Shown here piece after piece: positions 1-7,248 of a stretch of DNA of 64,000 nt. How positions within the stretch are numbered: position 1 is the stretch's first letter; each line of letters opens with the position of its first letter. The translations under genes were made by a program, and so were the position numbers. Source of the DNA: Oceanicaulis sp. HTCC2633. Lineage in GTDB: Bacteria; Pseudomonadota; Alphaproteobacteria; Caulobacterales; Maricaulaceae. Where the stretch lies: positions 2,870,625-2,934,624 of the forward strand of contig NZ_CH672428.1 in NCBI RefSeq assembly GCF_000152745.1. The letters are read 5' to 3'. The notes under the pieces were generated by a model. That model was not told the origin of the DNA. It made no database searches and saw only the letters and a program-made list of their open reading frames with translations.

Positions 1-276
1 CAGGAGAACGCGGACCCGGATGTTCAGCGCGATCTGCAGGCATTCTTCTCGCGTCTGGTTCCGCGGTCTGACGAGCCGTCCATGAGCTGGCTGAGCCACA
101 CCACCGAGGGGCCTGACGACATGCCCGCCCATATCAAGTCCGCCCTGACCGCGTCTTCGGTGGGCGTGCCGGTCAGCGGCGGCCGGTTGATGCTCGGAAC
201 CTGGCAGGGGCTCTACCTGTTCGAGCATCGCGACCGGCCGCATGTCCGGCAGATGGTGCTGCACCTGTCGGTCTAG
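1..276 (+). CDS. YjbQ/UPF0047 family protein, 3' end only
   Basis: The frame is open from base 1, so the gene starts before the window; 91 codons plus stop are visible. The text runs ENADPDV, then EGPDDMPAHIKS, then GTWQGLYLFEHRDR, the signature blocks of the YjbQ (UPF0047) family, sometimes annotated as a secondary thiamine-phosphate synthase. The GTWQGxYLxEHR block is the most conserved part. Family members are small cytosolic trimers of about 135-140 residues, so roughly a third is missing. The true physiological role is unsettled. Its TAG stop overlaps the stop of the convergent gene in a shared CTAG (273-276). Confidence 0.9.
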   Translation, partial: QENADPDVQRDLQAFFSRLVPRSDEPSMSWLSHTTEGPDDMPAHIKSALTASSVGVPVSGGRLMLGTWQGLYLFEHRDRPHVRQMVLHLSV

Positions 277-1217
277 CCGGCGGCTTTCTTCCGGCGCAGC
301 AGGCGGCGGAAGCCGATGATGACGCCGGAGATCACCGGCACCGCGATCACCAGCCAGGGCAGGGCGCCGGCGAGGAACAGGATCAGGCTGGCCACAGATT
401 CGGCGAAGACATCGCCCATCTCCTTGAACGCGCGACCGATCGGGTTGAAGGTTTCGGGCTCCACCACCTGGCGCTCGGCCTGGTAGTTCAGCGTCAGCAG
501 GGAGGTGTCCACGCGCTGGCGCAGGGCGGCGAGGACGCTGGCCTGCGCATCAAGATCAGCCTGCACATTCGCCAGTTCCCGCTCGACGGCCAAGAGGTCA
601 GACAGATCCCCGTCACGGGTTTCCAGCAGCTGCTGCAGCCGGTCGCGCAGGGTGGTCTGGGCCTGAACGCGGGCGGCGGTGTCGACAATGCGCGTGGTCA
701 GATCCTCGACCGAGGTCTGGTCGGACAGCACCTGGCCGCCCAGCTCTTCGGCCTCGGTTTCAAGCCCGGCGCGGAATTCGACGATCCAGTCCGGCGCGGC
801 GCGCAATTGCAGATAGGCGCTGGGGCGCGGCCCGTCCGCATTGTTGACCTGGGCGCGGATCACCTGACAGGTGGCGGGCCCGGCGTTCTGGCAGGCCTCC
901 ACATGGGCGGCATGGGCGCCGCCCAGAATGTCGGCGGGCAGCTCGAGGCTGGTCTGGTAGGTATAGGCCAGCAGCGGCCCTTGAGCCGCCTCCGTAGCGC
1001 CGTCAGGGCGCTGGACCCGGCTGCCCGAGACCGTGATCTCGTCCGCGCTGGCGCGCATCCGGGCGGCGGGGGGCGGCGGCGCCGGTTCAGGGGCGGCCTC
1101 CCGGATCGCGTATTCGGTGGAGGCGCCGCCCGAGACGGGCCGGTTCGCCTCTTCGCCACAGCCTGTCAGAACAAGGCTTGCGGCCATTAGTAATCCCGCT
1201 TCACGCCACATGGTCAT
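273..1217 (-). CDS. DUF4349 domain lipoprotein
   Basis: A 314-residue protein with a lipoprotein signal: hydrophobic stretch then LTGC, so Cys20 is the likely lipidated residue. A Pro/Ala-rich linker follows (about 40-60), then a DUF4349-type region with a predicted coiled coil (about 170-250, rich in Leu, Gln and Glu), and near the C-terminus a long hydrophobic helix followed by a RRLLRRKK basic tail. This fits a protein anchored at both ends in the cell envelope. I chose the ATG at 1217 because GAGGGG sits just upstream; a start at 1241 is possible but has no such site. Function unknown; the domain call is by pattern. Confidence 0.82.
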   Translation of the reverse strand: MTMWREAGLLMAASLVLTGCGEEANRPVSGGASTEYAIREAAPEPAPPPPAARMRASADEITVSGSRVQRPDGATEAAQGPLLAYTYQTSLELPADILGGAHAAHVEACQNAGPATCQVIRAQVNNADGPRPSAYLQLRAAPDWIVEFRAGLETEAEELGGQVLSDQTSVEDLTTRIVDTAARVQAQTTLRDRLQQLLETRDGDLSDLLAVERELANVQADLDAQASVLAALRQRVDTSLLTLNYQAERQVVEPETFNPIGRAFKEMGDVFAESVASLILFLAGALPWLVIAVPVISGVIIGFRRLLRRKKAAG

Positions 1218-1433
1218 CCCCTCATATTGGCCCGGTTTCACCCTATCATGCGCAGGGCGAACCTGAACCAGTCTTGAAGCGCGTGAGGCGATTTTGAGGC
1301 GCGGCCCTGTCCGCCCCGAGGCGAAGGGGCGCAGCTTGCCGCTTCAGTTGGGCGATGCGTCCGCGCCCCAGTTTGCTAGTCTTCGCCAAAGCGCGATCCT
1401 CCGATTCGCGCCCCGCCTGCCAAGGAGCTCGCC

Positions 1434-1730
1434 ATGACCACCGCCCCGCTCGGCTCGAAAGCCAATCCCAGCCAGTATGACTGCCTGCCGGATCTTGCCG
1501 AGGACGAACCCTATTTCGTCATCCGCGCCGATGACCCGCTGGCCAACGCCCTGGTCGAGCTGCACGCCTATATCGGCGCGGGGCAAGCGGGCGCCGCGCA
1601 CAACAAGCTCGCCGAGATCATGGAATTGACCCGCGAACAGCCGCCGCGCCCCGCCGGCAGCCCGAAATACCGCGAAACCTTCGCCATCTCCCTGTCCATG
1701 GAAGCCTGGCGCGGCAAACACCCCAAATAA
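1434..1730 (+). CDS. small conserved hypothetical protein (98 aa)
   Basis: A strong ribosome-binding site (AAGGAG) lies directly before the ATG and codon use matches the GC-rich neighbours, so this is a real gene. The product is soluble, has no signal peptide or membrane segment, and contains a helical middle (about 30-65) followed by a Pro-rich stretch and a C-terminus ending WRGKHPK. I do not recognise a named domain. Small proteins of this look are seen in related alphaproteobacteria, but that is an impression rather than a search result. It stands alone, between a convergent-type gap and the repeat-rich kilobase that follows. Confidence 0.7.
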   Translation: MTTAPLGSKANPSQYDCLPDLAEDEPYFVIRADDPLANALVELHAYIGAGQAGAAHNKLAEIMELTREQPPRPAGSPKYRETFAISLSMEAWRGKHPK

Positions 1731-1750
1731 GCCCGACCGCGCGGACTTAT

Positions 1751-1773
1751 CCCCCGTGCGAGTCGCATGGGGG
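1751..1773. repeat. hairpin in gene-free region
   Basis: An inverted repeat with CCCCGTGCG and CGCATGGGG arms (one G-T pair) 20 bases after the small gene at 1434-1730. It could end transcription of that gene, but there is no T tract after it. Confidence 0.5.
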
Positions 1774-1826
1774 TGACTCCTCCTACGACGACTACCATTC
1801 GGCTCTCATCCGGGCTCTCAGGACTC

Positions 1827-1852
1827 GCGCGACTCCGATACCGGAGTCGCGC
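1827..1852. repeat. perfect 11-bp hairpin
   Basis: Arms GCGCGACTCCG and CGGAGTCGCGC flank a 4-base loop. No T run follows, so it is not a classical terminator. It is the second of two hairpins at the edge of the repeat-rich region. Confidence 0.6.
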
Positions 1853-1942
1853 CGCCTCGCCTTTACCTACCAACCCTGAGAAAGAACCGGGCGGAGTCTA
1901 GGCGCGGTTGCGGGGGAGGGGGATGAGTTAAAACTTGAGAGC

Positions 1943-2046
1943 TGAATTCCTGGGCGAGCAAAGCGATGACCCGGGACCTCCCTCCGCTTGAAGCGCCCTG
2001 TTTTGCACGAGGCCCCGGCTCTGCGCTGCGCTTGGCCGGGGTTTCA
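1943..2046 (-). repeat. 104-bp palindromic element, family B, copy 1
   Basis: Reads on the minus strand as TGAAACCCCGGCCAAGCGC through to GGAATTCA. It contains two hairpins: CCCCGGC/GCCGGGG near one end and a CCCGGG-type stem near the other (here with one mismatch). The same 104-base layout occurs at 22894-22997 and 28744-28847. The outer ends are TGAA and TTCA. Confidence 0.85.
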
Positions 2047-2371
2047 CTCACATACCCCCGTCATTCACCGGTATATCCGGTGAATCCATGCCGTGACCTT
2101 TGATCCAACCAACCGGCATGGATCCCCCGCATGAAGCGGGGGATGACAGGATTGAGCCTTTAGAGATCGTCATCCTGACGAAGGCCGGGACCCGGAGACC
2201 ATCCAGCGTTGCGCATCCGGCGCTGGACCCCGGTCTTCACCGGGGAAGAGAATAATACCTCGGTCCTCGGACTTGATCCGGGGACCCATACCTAGCCGAG
2301 CCGCCGCATGGGCCTCCGGGTCAAGCCCGAAGGCCGAGAGGCTGGGGGCACGCTTTCCAACAGTCCCACCG
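2047..2371. repeat. cluster of degenerate palindromic repeat fragments
   Basis: No gene. The stretch holds short palindromes of the same flavour as the neighbouring elements: CATGGATCCCCCGC with GCGGGGGATGACAGG, GTCATCCTGACGAAGGCCGGGACCC, and CCCCGGTCTTCACCGGGG, plus CCGGGGACCCATACC. They look like worn copies or fragments of interspersed repeats of the GTCATCC type that are common in alphaproteobacteria. Short open frames here are by-products of the repeats. Confidence 0.55.
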
Positions 2372-2468
2372 GTCATCCCGGCCTTGAGCCGGGATCTGCT
2401 GAAGGCGTCTCTGTGATCAGAACAGAGTGGTTTCGGTAGATCCCGGATCGCTTCGCGTCCGGGATGGC
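2372..2468 (+). repeat. 97-bp palindromic element, family A, copy 1
   Basis: Begins GTCATCCCGGCCTTGAGCC, carries a central TGTGATCAGAACAGAG block, and ends with a second hairpin ATCCCGGATCGC/GTCCGGGAT. The same 97-base layout occurs inverted at 7130-7226 and direct at 28635-28731. The last two bases differ from the other copies. Confidence 0.85.
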
Positions 2469-2743
2469 GAAGGAGCGGAAATAAGTGATTATAAGTCCCG
2501 CCGTCAGGCCCTTATTATTTTAATCACAATATTTCAGTTGCTTGGGCTGAGGCGTGGCGCGTGAGTGACGCCGCGAGTGCGGCTTGTGTAACGCGAGAAT
2601 TTGCAGTCAGGTGTCAGCTGTACTTGCTTTTCCTTAACGCGATGGCGACTGTCGAAATTCCGGCCCCATCTTGTCTATAATTGAGATGTGGTCGTCGCGA
2701 TTCATATCTATCCGACCGATAAGTAGAGGGAGCAATCGCGTTC
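2469..2743. other. AT-rich non-coding stretch before a foreign-looking gene
   Basis: No gene is supported here. Base composition drops sharply from about 2480, with TTATTATTTTAATCAC and similar text, and stays low through the gene at 2744. It marks the left edge of an atypical segment and probably contains the promoter of that gene, which I cannot place precisely. Confidence 0.45.
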
Positions 2744-3505
2744 ATGAGTGACGGGCACGAACAGGGTCACTTGTCCTCTCGTTGGACAGGAATAGTAGGA
2801 AGCGCTGACCGTATTTACTTTATCGGCTTGATAGTTGGCGCAGTCTCAATTGTCGGGTGGTTTGTAGCGTCCGTTGTGGCGCCGCAGGAATTCGTCCCGA
2901 ACGTAATTACCGAGTTCTTCGGGATCGCCCTTGAAGTTTCTCTTATCGTGACGCTGTTGGATTGGTTGTCTGCACGCAGAGAGAGGAAAAAGTGGGAGAA
3001 GGCAACGCATTTGGTGACTGATGATATCGTTCACCATTTGCATTGGACGCTAAACGTTGTTGAAGAATTTGAAGTCGCGTTACGTGCTCACTCAGGCAAG
3101 TCAGATGGTTCGCTGCCTTATAACTGGTGGGACTTGGGAAACTCGGCTGATTGGACAAAAAAAGAAGGCCGCTCCATCGCGACACAGCATCTTGGAGCCT
3201 TGGCGATAGCGCCGGAATATTCTTTCCTGCTGGCGCAAACAACCGAGTTATGCGGGGCTATTGAGTCTGCTTGCGACCAAGTTGTAGGGTCAAATTGCAC
3301 TCCGTTCGATTTAGAGTTTCAGTTCGAGAATATTTGTGCGGTTAGTTTGCGCCTCAGAGATATTTGCAAGGCAAGCGTTCCCTATGCTGAATTTGATAAT
3401 ACGTGGTCTAATCATTTGATGAAGCGCGCCGAAGCGATGCGTGAGCGCTGGGATGTGCTTCTTGAAGATTTTCACGAAGAATATTCCGCTCGCGAGGTGC
3501 GCTAG
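2744..3505 (+). CDS. two-helix membrane protein of unknown function, foreign-looking
   Basis: A 253-residue protein with two predicted membrane helices (about 23-46 and 53-73) and then a soluble, mostly helical cytosolic part that begins with a basic SARRERKKW turn. I recognise no catalytic motif. AGGGAG lies about 12 bases before the ATG. The gene is visibly AT-richer than its surroundings and uses codons such as TTA, AGA and ATA that the neighbours avoid, which suggests recent acquisition. It sits alone next to a repeat cluster. It could be a stand-alone accessory or defence-related membrane protein, but nothing in the sequence proves that. Confidence 0.75.
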   Translation: MSDGHEQGHLSSRWTGIVGSADRIYFIGLIVGAVSIVGWFVASVVAPQEFVPNVITEFFGIALEVSLIVTLLDWLSARRERKKWEKATHLVTDDIVHHLHWTLNVVEEFEVALRAHSGKSDGSLPYNWWDLGNSADWTKKEGRSIATQHLGALAIAPEYSFLLAQTTELCGAIESACDQVVGSNCTPFDLEFQFENICAVSLRLRDICKASVPYAEFDNTWSNHLMKRAEAMRERWDVLLEDFHEEYSAREVR

Positions 3506-3686
3506 GACGAATAGAGACAGCGTCCGAAAACAAACATTTCTGGGAGGCTCATTGAGCAATTTGCCAGAGGCTATCGAAGGCATGAATTTCAACCTCAATA
3601 TGCCTCCTGAAATGTCCGCTTCCGGGATAGAGCAACCAAGGCCCCCCAAAGCCACCCCCTACCCAAACACCCCCTTAATCCCCACA

Positions 3687-3700
3687 TGACAAATATGTCA
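3687..3700. promoter_or_regulatory. TGACA-n4-TGTCA palindrome upstream of panD
   Basis: A 14-base inverted repeat with arms TGACA and TGTCA, about 76 bases before the panD start, in the only likely promoter region for that gene. It has the shape of a dimeric repressor site. No cognate regulator is encoded nearby. Confidence 0.35.
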
Positions 3701-3776
3701 GTGCGAAACGGGTGTTTTTTCCGGCGCGATGGAGTATATCGCACTGCAGCACACTCATGTTCATGACGAGGGCGGA

Positions 3777-4163
3777 ATGCAACTCACCATGATGAAGACC
3801 AAGCTTCACCGCGCGGCGGTGACGCAGGCGGACCTTCACTATGAAGGCTCCATCTCCATCGACCAGGACCTGCTGGATGCGGCGGGCATACTGGTCAATG
3901 AGCAGGTGGATGTCCTGAACATCAACAATGGCCAGCGCTTCACGACCTACGCCATCTCGGCCCCGCGCGGCTCGAAGATGTTCGGGATCAATGGCGCCGC
4001 AGCGCGCCTGGCGCAGCCGGGCGACCGCATCATCGTGGTGGGCTATGCGGGCATGGCGGCGGAAGAAGCGCGCCAGTTCGTCCCCACGGTCGTGCTGCTC
4101 GATGAGAACAATGACGTGGTCAGCGTCGAGGAAGGCTCGGGCCGCAAGCTGGATGCAGCTTAG
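3777..4163 (+). CDS. panD: aspartate 1-decarboxylase
   Basis: Makes beta-alanine from L-aspartate for pantothenate and coenzyme A synthesis in the cytosol. The 128-residue product shows [21 protein letters not shown] near the N-terminus; the pro-enzyme cleaves itself between Gly24 and Ser25 to create the pyruvoyl cofactor, and [15 protein letters not shown] and [17 protein letters not shown] follow as in the family. I chose the ATG at 3777 because it puts the cleavage site at residues 24/25, exactly as in the E. coli enzyme. ATGs at 3789 and 3792 have a better spaced GAGGGCGGA site and remain possible. The gene stands alone and converges on cheZ. Confidence 0.95.
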   Translation: MQLTMMKTKLHRAAVTQADLHYEGSISIDQDLLDAAGILVNEQVDVLNINNGQRFTTYAISAPRGSKMFGINGAAARLAQPGDRIIVVGYAGMAAEEARQFVPTVVLLDENNDVVSVEEGSGRKLDAA

Positions 4164-4183
4164 GCGGTTTTTTGCGGGGCGCT

Positions 4184-4226
4184 TTTTCGAACGGTAAAAC
4201 CGGTCCCCACTTTTACTGAAAAAGCG
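4184..4226. repeat. degenerate third copy of the GCTTTTCC hairpin unit
   Basis: Text resembling the two units at 4317-4430: CTTTTTCGAACGGTAAAACC then GGTCCCCACTTTTACTG and AAAAAGC. It forms an imperfect hairpin just after panD. Confidence 0.6.
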
Positions 4227-4248
4227 CCTGCCTCGTTATATCAAAAGT

Positions 4249-4281
4249 AAAACGCCCCGCCGGGATCCGGCGGGGCGTTTT
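4249..4281. terminator. bidirectional terminator between panD and cheZ
   Basis: A perfect 15-bp inverted repeat with a 3-base GAT loop, AAAACGCCCC at one end and GGGGCGTTTT at the other. It has A/T flanks on both sides, so it can end both convergent genes. Confidence 0.85.
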
Positions 4282-4316
4282 GCATGCGCTCAGGGGGAGT
4301 GCATGAAGGTCTGTTT

Positions 4317-4369
4317 CTGGTCGCTTTTCCGAACCACAAAACCGGTTCCCACTTTTGTTGGAAAAGCTC
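4317..4369. repeat. 53-bp hairpin unit, copy 1 of a direct repeat
   Basis: Starts CTGGTCGCTTTTCCGAACC and ends GTTGGAAAAGCTC, with GCTTTTCC/GGAAAAGC as the stem. An identical unit follows at 4378-4430. Units of this AAACCGGTTCCCACTTTT type are known as dispersed repeats in alphaproteobacteria. Confidence 0.85.
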
Positions 4370-4377
4370 TGATGTCT

Positions 4378-4430
4378 CTGGTCGCTTTTCCGAACCACAA
4401 AACCGGTTCCCACTTTTGTTGGAAAAGCTC
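4378..4430. repeat. 53-bp hairpin unit, copy 2 of a direct repeat
   Basis: Identical in sequence to 4317-4369, with 8 bases between the copies. It ends on the base before the cheZ stop codon, so it forms the immediate 3' end of the cheZ message. Confidence 0.85.
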
Positions 4431-5099
4431 CTAGTCGAACAGGGCGTCGATCGCGTCCTGATCCATCGCCAGCAGGTCGTCCACATTGGTCTGGTCCGTC
4501 TCCGGGCCGCCAATGGCGGGACCGTTGAGGTGGAGCTTGGCCTTGCGTTCTTCCTCGGCCTTCTCGTTGGCCGTGGCTTCGGCGTCGTTCACGCCCATGG
4601 TCTGAGCGAAGCGGGCCACGCGCTCCTCGATATGCTTGAGCGAGCTGACCACCTTGGACACGCGCTGACCGGTGAGGTCCTGGAAGGAGCACGCCTCGAT
4701 GATCTTCGTCATCGCGTCGCTGACTTCCATCTTGTAGGCGTCCAGATCGTCGGTCTCGCTGATCATGAGCGCTTCAGCCTCGCTCATGATGGTCTCGGTC
4801 GCCCGTTCGGTGTCGGCGATCAGCGCTTCCAGTTCGGCGCCCGCGCCCGGAAGCCGGGATTCGCGGATGTCGTTGGGGCGCAGATGGGCGATTTCATCAC
4901 GGGTTTTCGCGATGTACTCGGCGATGGAGTTGAATTCGGCGTGGATCGACTTGTCCAGCGACCCGAAAAACATCTGCATGGTGTCGGTGAGCTGCTGCGC
5001 CATGCGCAACACCTCGATCAGCTGCACGTTTTCGAGATCGGAAACCTTTACCGACTCCAGAGACTGGCGTACGCGTGCGGCGACTTCTGCGGCAGGCAT
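4431..5099 (-). CDS. cheZ: CheZ-like protein phosphatase of chemotaxis
   Basis: Predicted to remove the phosphate from CheY-P in the cytosol. The 222-residue protein is almost all helix. The catalytic block reads EACSFQDLTGQRVSKVV, placing Asp141 and Gln145 where the E. coli enzyme has its Asp143 and Gln147. The C-terminus, DDLLAMDQDAIDALFD, resembles the CheY-binding tail of CheZ. The ATG at 5099 was chosen because AAGGAAG lies just upstream; longer starts are not needed. The gene lies 93 bases after cheY on the same strand, so the two are probably one unit. The alphaproteobacterial family is only distantly related to the enterobacterial one. Confidence 0.88.
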   Translation of the reverse strand: MPAAEVAARVRQSLESVKVSDLENVQLIEVLRMAQQLTDTMQMFFGSLDKSIHAEFNSIAEYIAKTRDEIAHLRPNDIRESRLPGAGAELEALIADTERATETIMSEAEALMISETDDLDAYKMEVSDAMTKIIEACSFQDLTGQRVSKVVSSLKHIEERVARFAQTMGVNDAEATANEKAEEERKAKLHLNGPAIGGPETDQTNVDDLLAMDQDAIDALFD

Positions 5100-5192
5100 G
5101 TCGGTCTTCCTTTCAATCCAGCCCTTGCGGGAATTACATCGGACCGTCCCTAATGAGCCGTTAGCCATAGGGGCGGCGCGGGCTCTCCCGGC

Positions 5193-5579
5193 CTAGAACT
5201 CGCCGATGACGGCGGTCATCTTGGCTTTCAGCGTGCCGGCGTTGAACGGCTTGACGATGTAATTGTTCACACCCGCCTTTTTCGCCGCGATCACGTTCTC
5301 GGTCTTGGATTCCGCCGTGACCATGATGAAGGGGGTCGCCTTGGTCGATTCGTCTGCCCGCACTTTCTGCAGCAGCTCGTAACCGGTCATCGGCTCCATG
5401 TTCCAGTCAGAGATGACCAGACCATATTTCTTCTTCTTCATCTTCTCGAACGCTTCGGTCCCGTCCGAAGCCTCGTCCACATTCTCGAACCCGATCTGCT
5501 TGAGCAGGTTCTTGATAATGCGAACCATGGTTTTGTAATCGTCCACCACCAGGATCGGCATCGTCATTTCGACCGCCAT
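5193..5579 (-). CDS. CheY-family single-domain response regulator
   Basis: A 128-residue stand-alone receiver domain. All the switch residues are present: Asp13/Asp14 in the acidic pocket, Asp58 as phospho-acceptor (LVISDWNMEPMTG), Thr88 and Lys110 (VKPFNAGTL). Its role is to carry a phosphate signal to the flagellar motor or another target. The ATG at 5579 follows a strong GGAGGAAGGG site. It lies directly upstream of cheZ, so its phosphate is probably removed by that protein. No kinase or receptor gene is in this window, and Caulobacter-type bacteria have several CheYs, so which output it serves is open. Confidence 0.9.
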   Translation of the reverse strand: MAVEMTMPILVVDDYKTMVRIIKNLLKQIGFENVDEASDGTEAFEKMKKKKYGLVISDWNMEPMTGYELLQKVRADESTKATPFIMVTAESKTENVIAAKKAGVNNYIVKPFNAGTLKAKMTAVIGEF

Positions 5580-5717
5580 GACCCTTCCTCCATCCAATTA
5601 ACGACCATAAGGACCCCTTAAAAGCTCCACTTTAAGGGCTCCGTACGAACGAGACTGTAGACAAGCGCGGTCAAAATTCGGTTAAACACGCGCCGCAACA
5701 GGAAAGGCGGTTACACC

Positions 5718-6158
5718 ATGAGTGAATTTGAAGGCTTCGGCATCACCGAACTGGAAGTGGGTCAAACCGCTGAGATCACCCGGCTGGTCGATGAGAACAC
5801 GGTGCGGCAGTTCGCCGAGGTGTCGGGCGATTTCAACCCGCTGCACATGGACGAGGCCTATGCCGCGCGCTCGCCCTTCCGCGGGCGGATCGCCCATGGC
5901 GCGCTGGTGGCGAGCTTCATTTCCTGCGTGCTGGGCAATCATCTGCCGGGGCCTGGCGCGGTGTTCGCCGGCATGACCATGCGGTTTGAACGTCCCGTCC
6001 GGATCGGCGATACCGTCATTGCGCGCGCCACGGTCACAGACGTTGACGTCAAGGCGCGGCGCGTGAAACTCGCCTGCGTGTGCGAGGTGGAGGGCCAGAC
6101 CTGCATGGAAGCCGACGCTGAAGTCATCGTTCGCAAGCGCCGCAAGAGCACGGCGTAA
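5718..6158 (+). CDS. MaoC-like (R)-specific enoyl-CoA hydratase
   Basis: A 146-residue hot-dog-fold protein predicted to hydrate trans-2-enoyl-CoA to (R)-3-hydroxyacyl-CoA. The hydratase 2 motif is clear: SGDFNPLHMDEAYAARSPF, with Asp38 and His43 as the catalytic pair, followed by RIAHGALVASF. Length and motif match PhaJ-type monofunctional enzymes. It may feed polyhydroxyalkanoate synthesis or act in beta-oxidation; no phaC gene is nearby. It is followed after 3 bases by ribF, so the two are probably co-transcribed although their functions are unrelated. Confidence 0.9.
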   Translation: MSEFEGFGITELEVGQTAEITRLVDENTVRQFAEVSGDFNPLHMDEAYAARSPFRGRIAHGALVASFISCVLGNHLPGPGAVFAGMTMRFERPVRIGDTVIARATVTDVDVKARRVKLACVCEVEGQTCMEADAEVIVRKRRKSTA

Positions 6159-6161
6159 GGC

Positions 6162-7094
6162 GTGGCGGTCTATCACGGCTATTCCGACCTGCCCGAGCTG
6201 TCGCGCGGCTGTGTGGCGGCGCTGGGCAATTTTGACGGCGTGCATCGCGGCCACAGGGCCGTGATCGAGACCGCCTGCGCCTTCGCAAAAAGCCTCGACG
6301 CCCCGTGTGCGGCGGCGGTGTTCGCCCCGCATCCGCGCCAGGTGTTCGCCCCCGACGCGCCGCCCTTCCTGTTGATGAGCGACAGCCAGCGCGTGCGCGC
6401 CCTGAAGGCGGCCGGCGCGGAAGCCGTGTTTCACATCCCGTTTTCAAGGGACATGGCGGCGATGACGCCGGAGGTCTTTGTCCGCGACGTGCTGGCGGAC
6501 GGGCTGGGCCTGAAGGGCGTGGTGACGGGCGCGGATTTCTGTTTCGGCAAGGACCGGGCGGGCGACGCCGAGGCGCTCAAGACGCTGGGCGAACGATATG
6601 GCGTGGCGGTGAAGATCGCCGATGCGGTCAATCTTGAGGACGCCTCGGGCAAGATTTCCTCGACCAATGTGCGCAACGCCCTGCGTGAGGGCGATGTGAA
6701 GACCGCGGCGGCGCTGCTCGATCGTCCCTTCGCCATCGAAGGCGAAGTGTCCCAGGGCGATCAGCGCGGGCGCCTCCTGGGCTTTCCGACAGCGAATATT
6801 GCGCTGGGGGAGTATCTGCGGCCGAAATTCGGCGTCTATGCCGTGCGCGCGCATCTGCCGTCAGGGCGGACTGTCCCCGGCGTCGCCAATCTGGGCTCCC
6901 GCCCGACTGTGAACGGGACCGAGGCTAGGCTCGAGGCGCACCTGTTTGATTTCAGCGGTGATCTCTATGGCCAGGTGCTGGAGGTCGAGCTGATCGACTT
7001 CATCCGCCCTGAGCAGAAGTTTGACGGGCTGGATGCGTTGAAGGCGCAGATCGCGGCGGACAGCGCCACGGCGCGGCAGATGCTGGGGGTTTAG
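6162..7094 (+). CDS. ribF: bifunctional riboflavin kinase / FAD synthetase
   Basis: Converts riboflavin to FMN and FMN to FAD in the cytosol. The 310-residue length is normal. The N-terminal adenylyltransferase half has ALGNFDGVHRGH (HxGH-like nucleotide site), FCFGKDRAGD and ISSTNVRNAL; the C-terminal kinase half has GRLLGFPTANI, the PTAN motif that binds Mg-ATP, and GVANLGSRPTV. Translation starts with GTG at 6162, three bases after the MaoC stop, which suggests coupling. In many alphaproteobacteria ribF lies before ileS and lspA; here lspA is about 9 kb away and ileS is not seen. Confidence 0.95.
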   Translation: MAVYHGYSDLPELSRGCVAALGNFDGVHRGHRAVIETACAFAKSLDAPCAAAVFAPHPRQVFAPDAPPFLLMSDSQRVRALKAAGAEAVFHIPFSRDMAAMTPEVFVRDVLADGLGLKGVVTGADFCFGKDRAGDAEALKTLGERYGVAVKIADAVNLEDASGKISSTNVRNALREGDVKTAAALLDRPFAIEGEVSQGDQRGRLLGFPTANIALGEYLRPKFGVYAVRAHLPSGRTVPGVANLGSRPTVNGTEARLEAHLFDFSGDLYGQVLEVELIDFIRPEQKFDGLDALKAQIAADSATARQMLGV

Positions 7095-7129
7095 GAAAAG
7101 AGGCCTCTCTCTGCCTCTCTCTCTCCCGT

Positions 7130-7226
7130 GTCATCCCGGACGCGCAGCGATCCGGGATCTACCGGAACCGCTCTGTTCTGATCACAGAAATGAAGCTGGC
7201 AGATCCCGGCTCAAGGCCGGGATGAC
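7130..7226 (-). repeat. 97-bp palindromic element, family A, copy 2 (inverted)
   Basis: Same element as at 2372 and 28635 but in the opposite orientation. It fills the gap between the convergent genes ribF and rsmD. Outside it, CTCTCTCTCTCCCGT on the left and ACGGGAGAGAGAGAG on the right extend the inverted repeat, so the whole 7113-7243 stretch can pair into one long structure. Confidence 0.9.
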
Positions 7227-7248
7227 ACGGGAGAGAGAGAGCGAGGAC

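Noticed and set aside
1740..1870. Possible tRNA or small RNA from two hairpins after the small gene
   Set aside because: No acceptor/T-arm pattern or CCA-like end; two simple hairpins only.
1568..2376. Several minus-strand open frames of 60-100 codons in the 1.6-2.4 kb gap
   Set aside because: They run through palindromic repeats and have repetitive Arg/Ser/Pro-rich text; explained by the repeats.
3441..3689. 82-codon open frame overlapping the end of the foreign membrane gene
   Set aside because: No ribosome site, no recognisable sequence, and most of it is the antisense-free shadow of the gene at 2744; a real small gene is not supported.
4284..5153. 289-codon plus-strand frame opposite cheZ
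   Set aside because: Antisense shadow of cheZ created by GC-rich codon bias; the cheZ frame has clear motifs.
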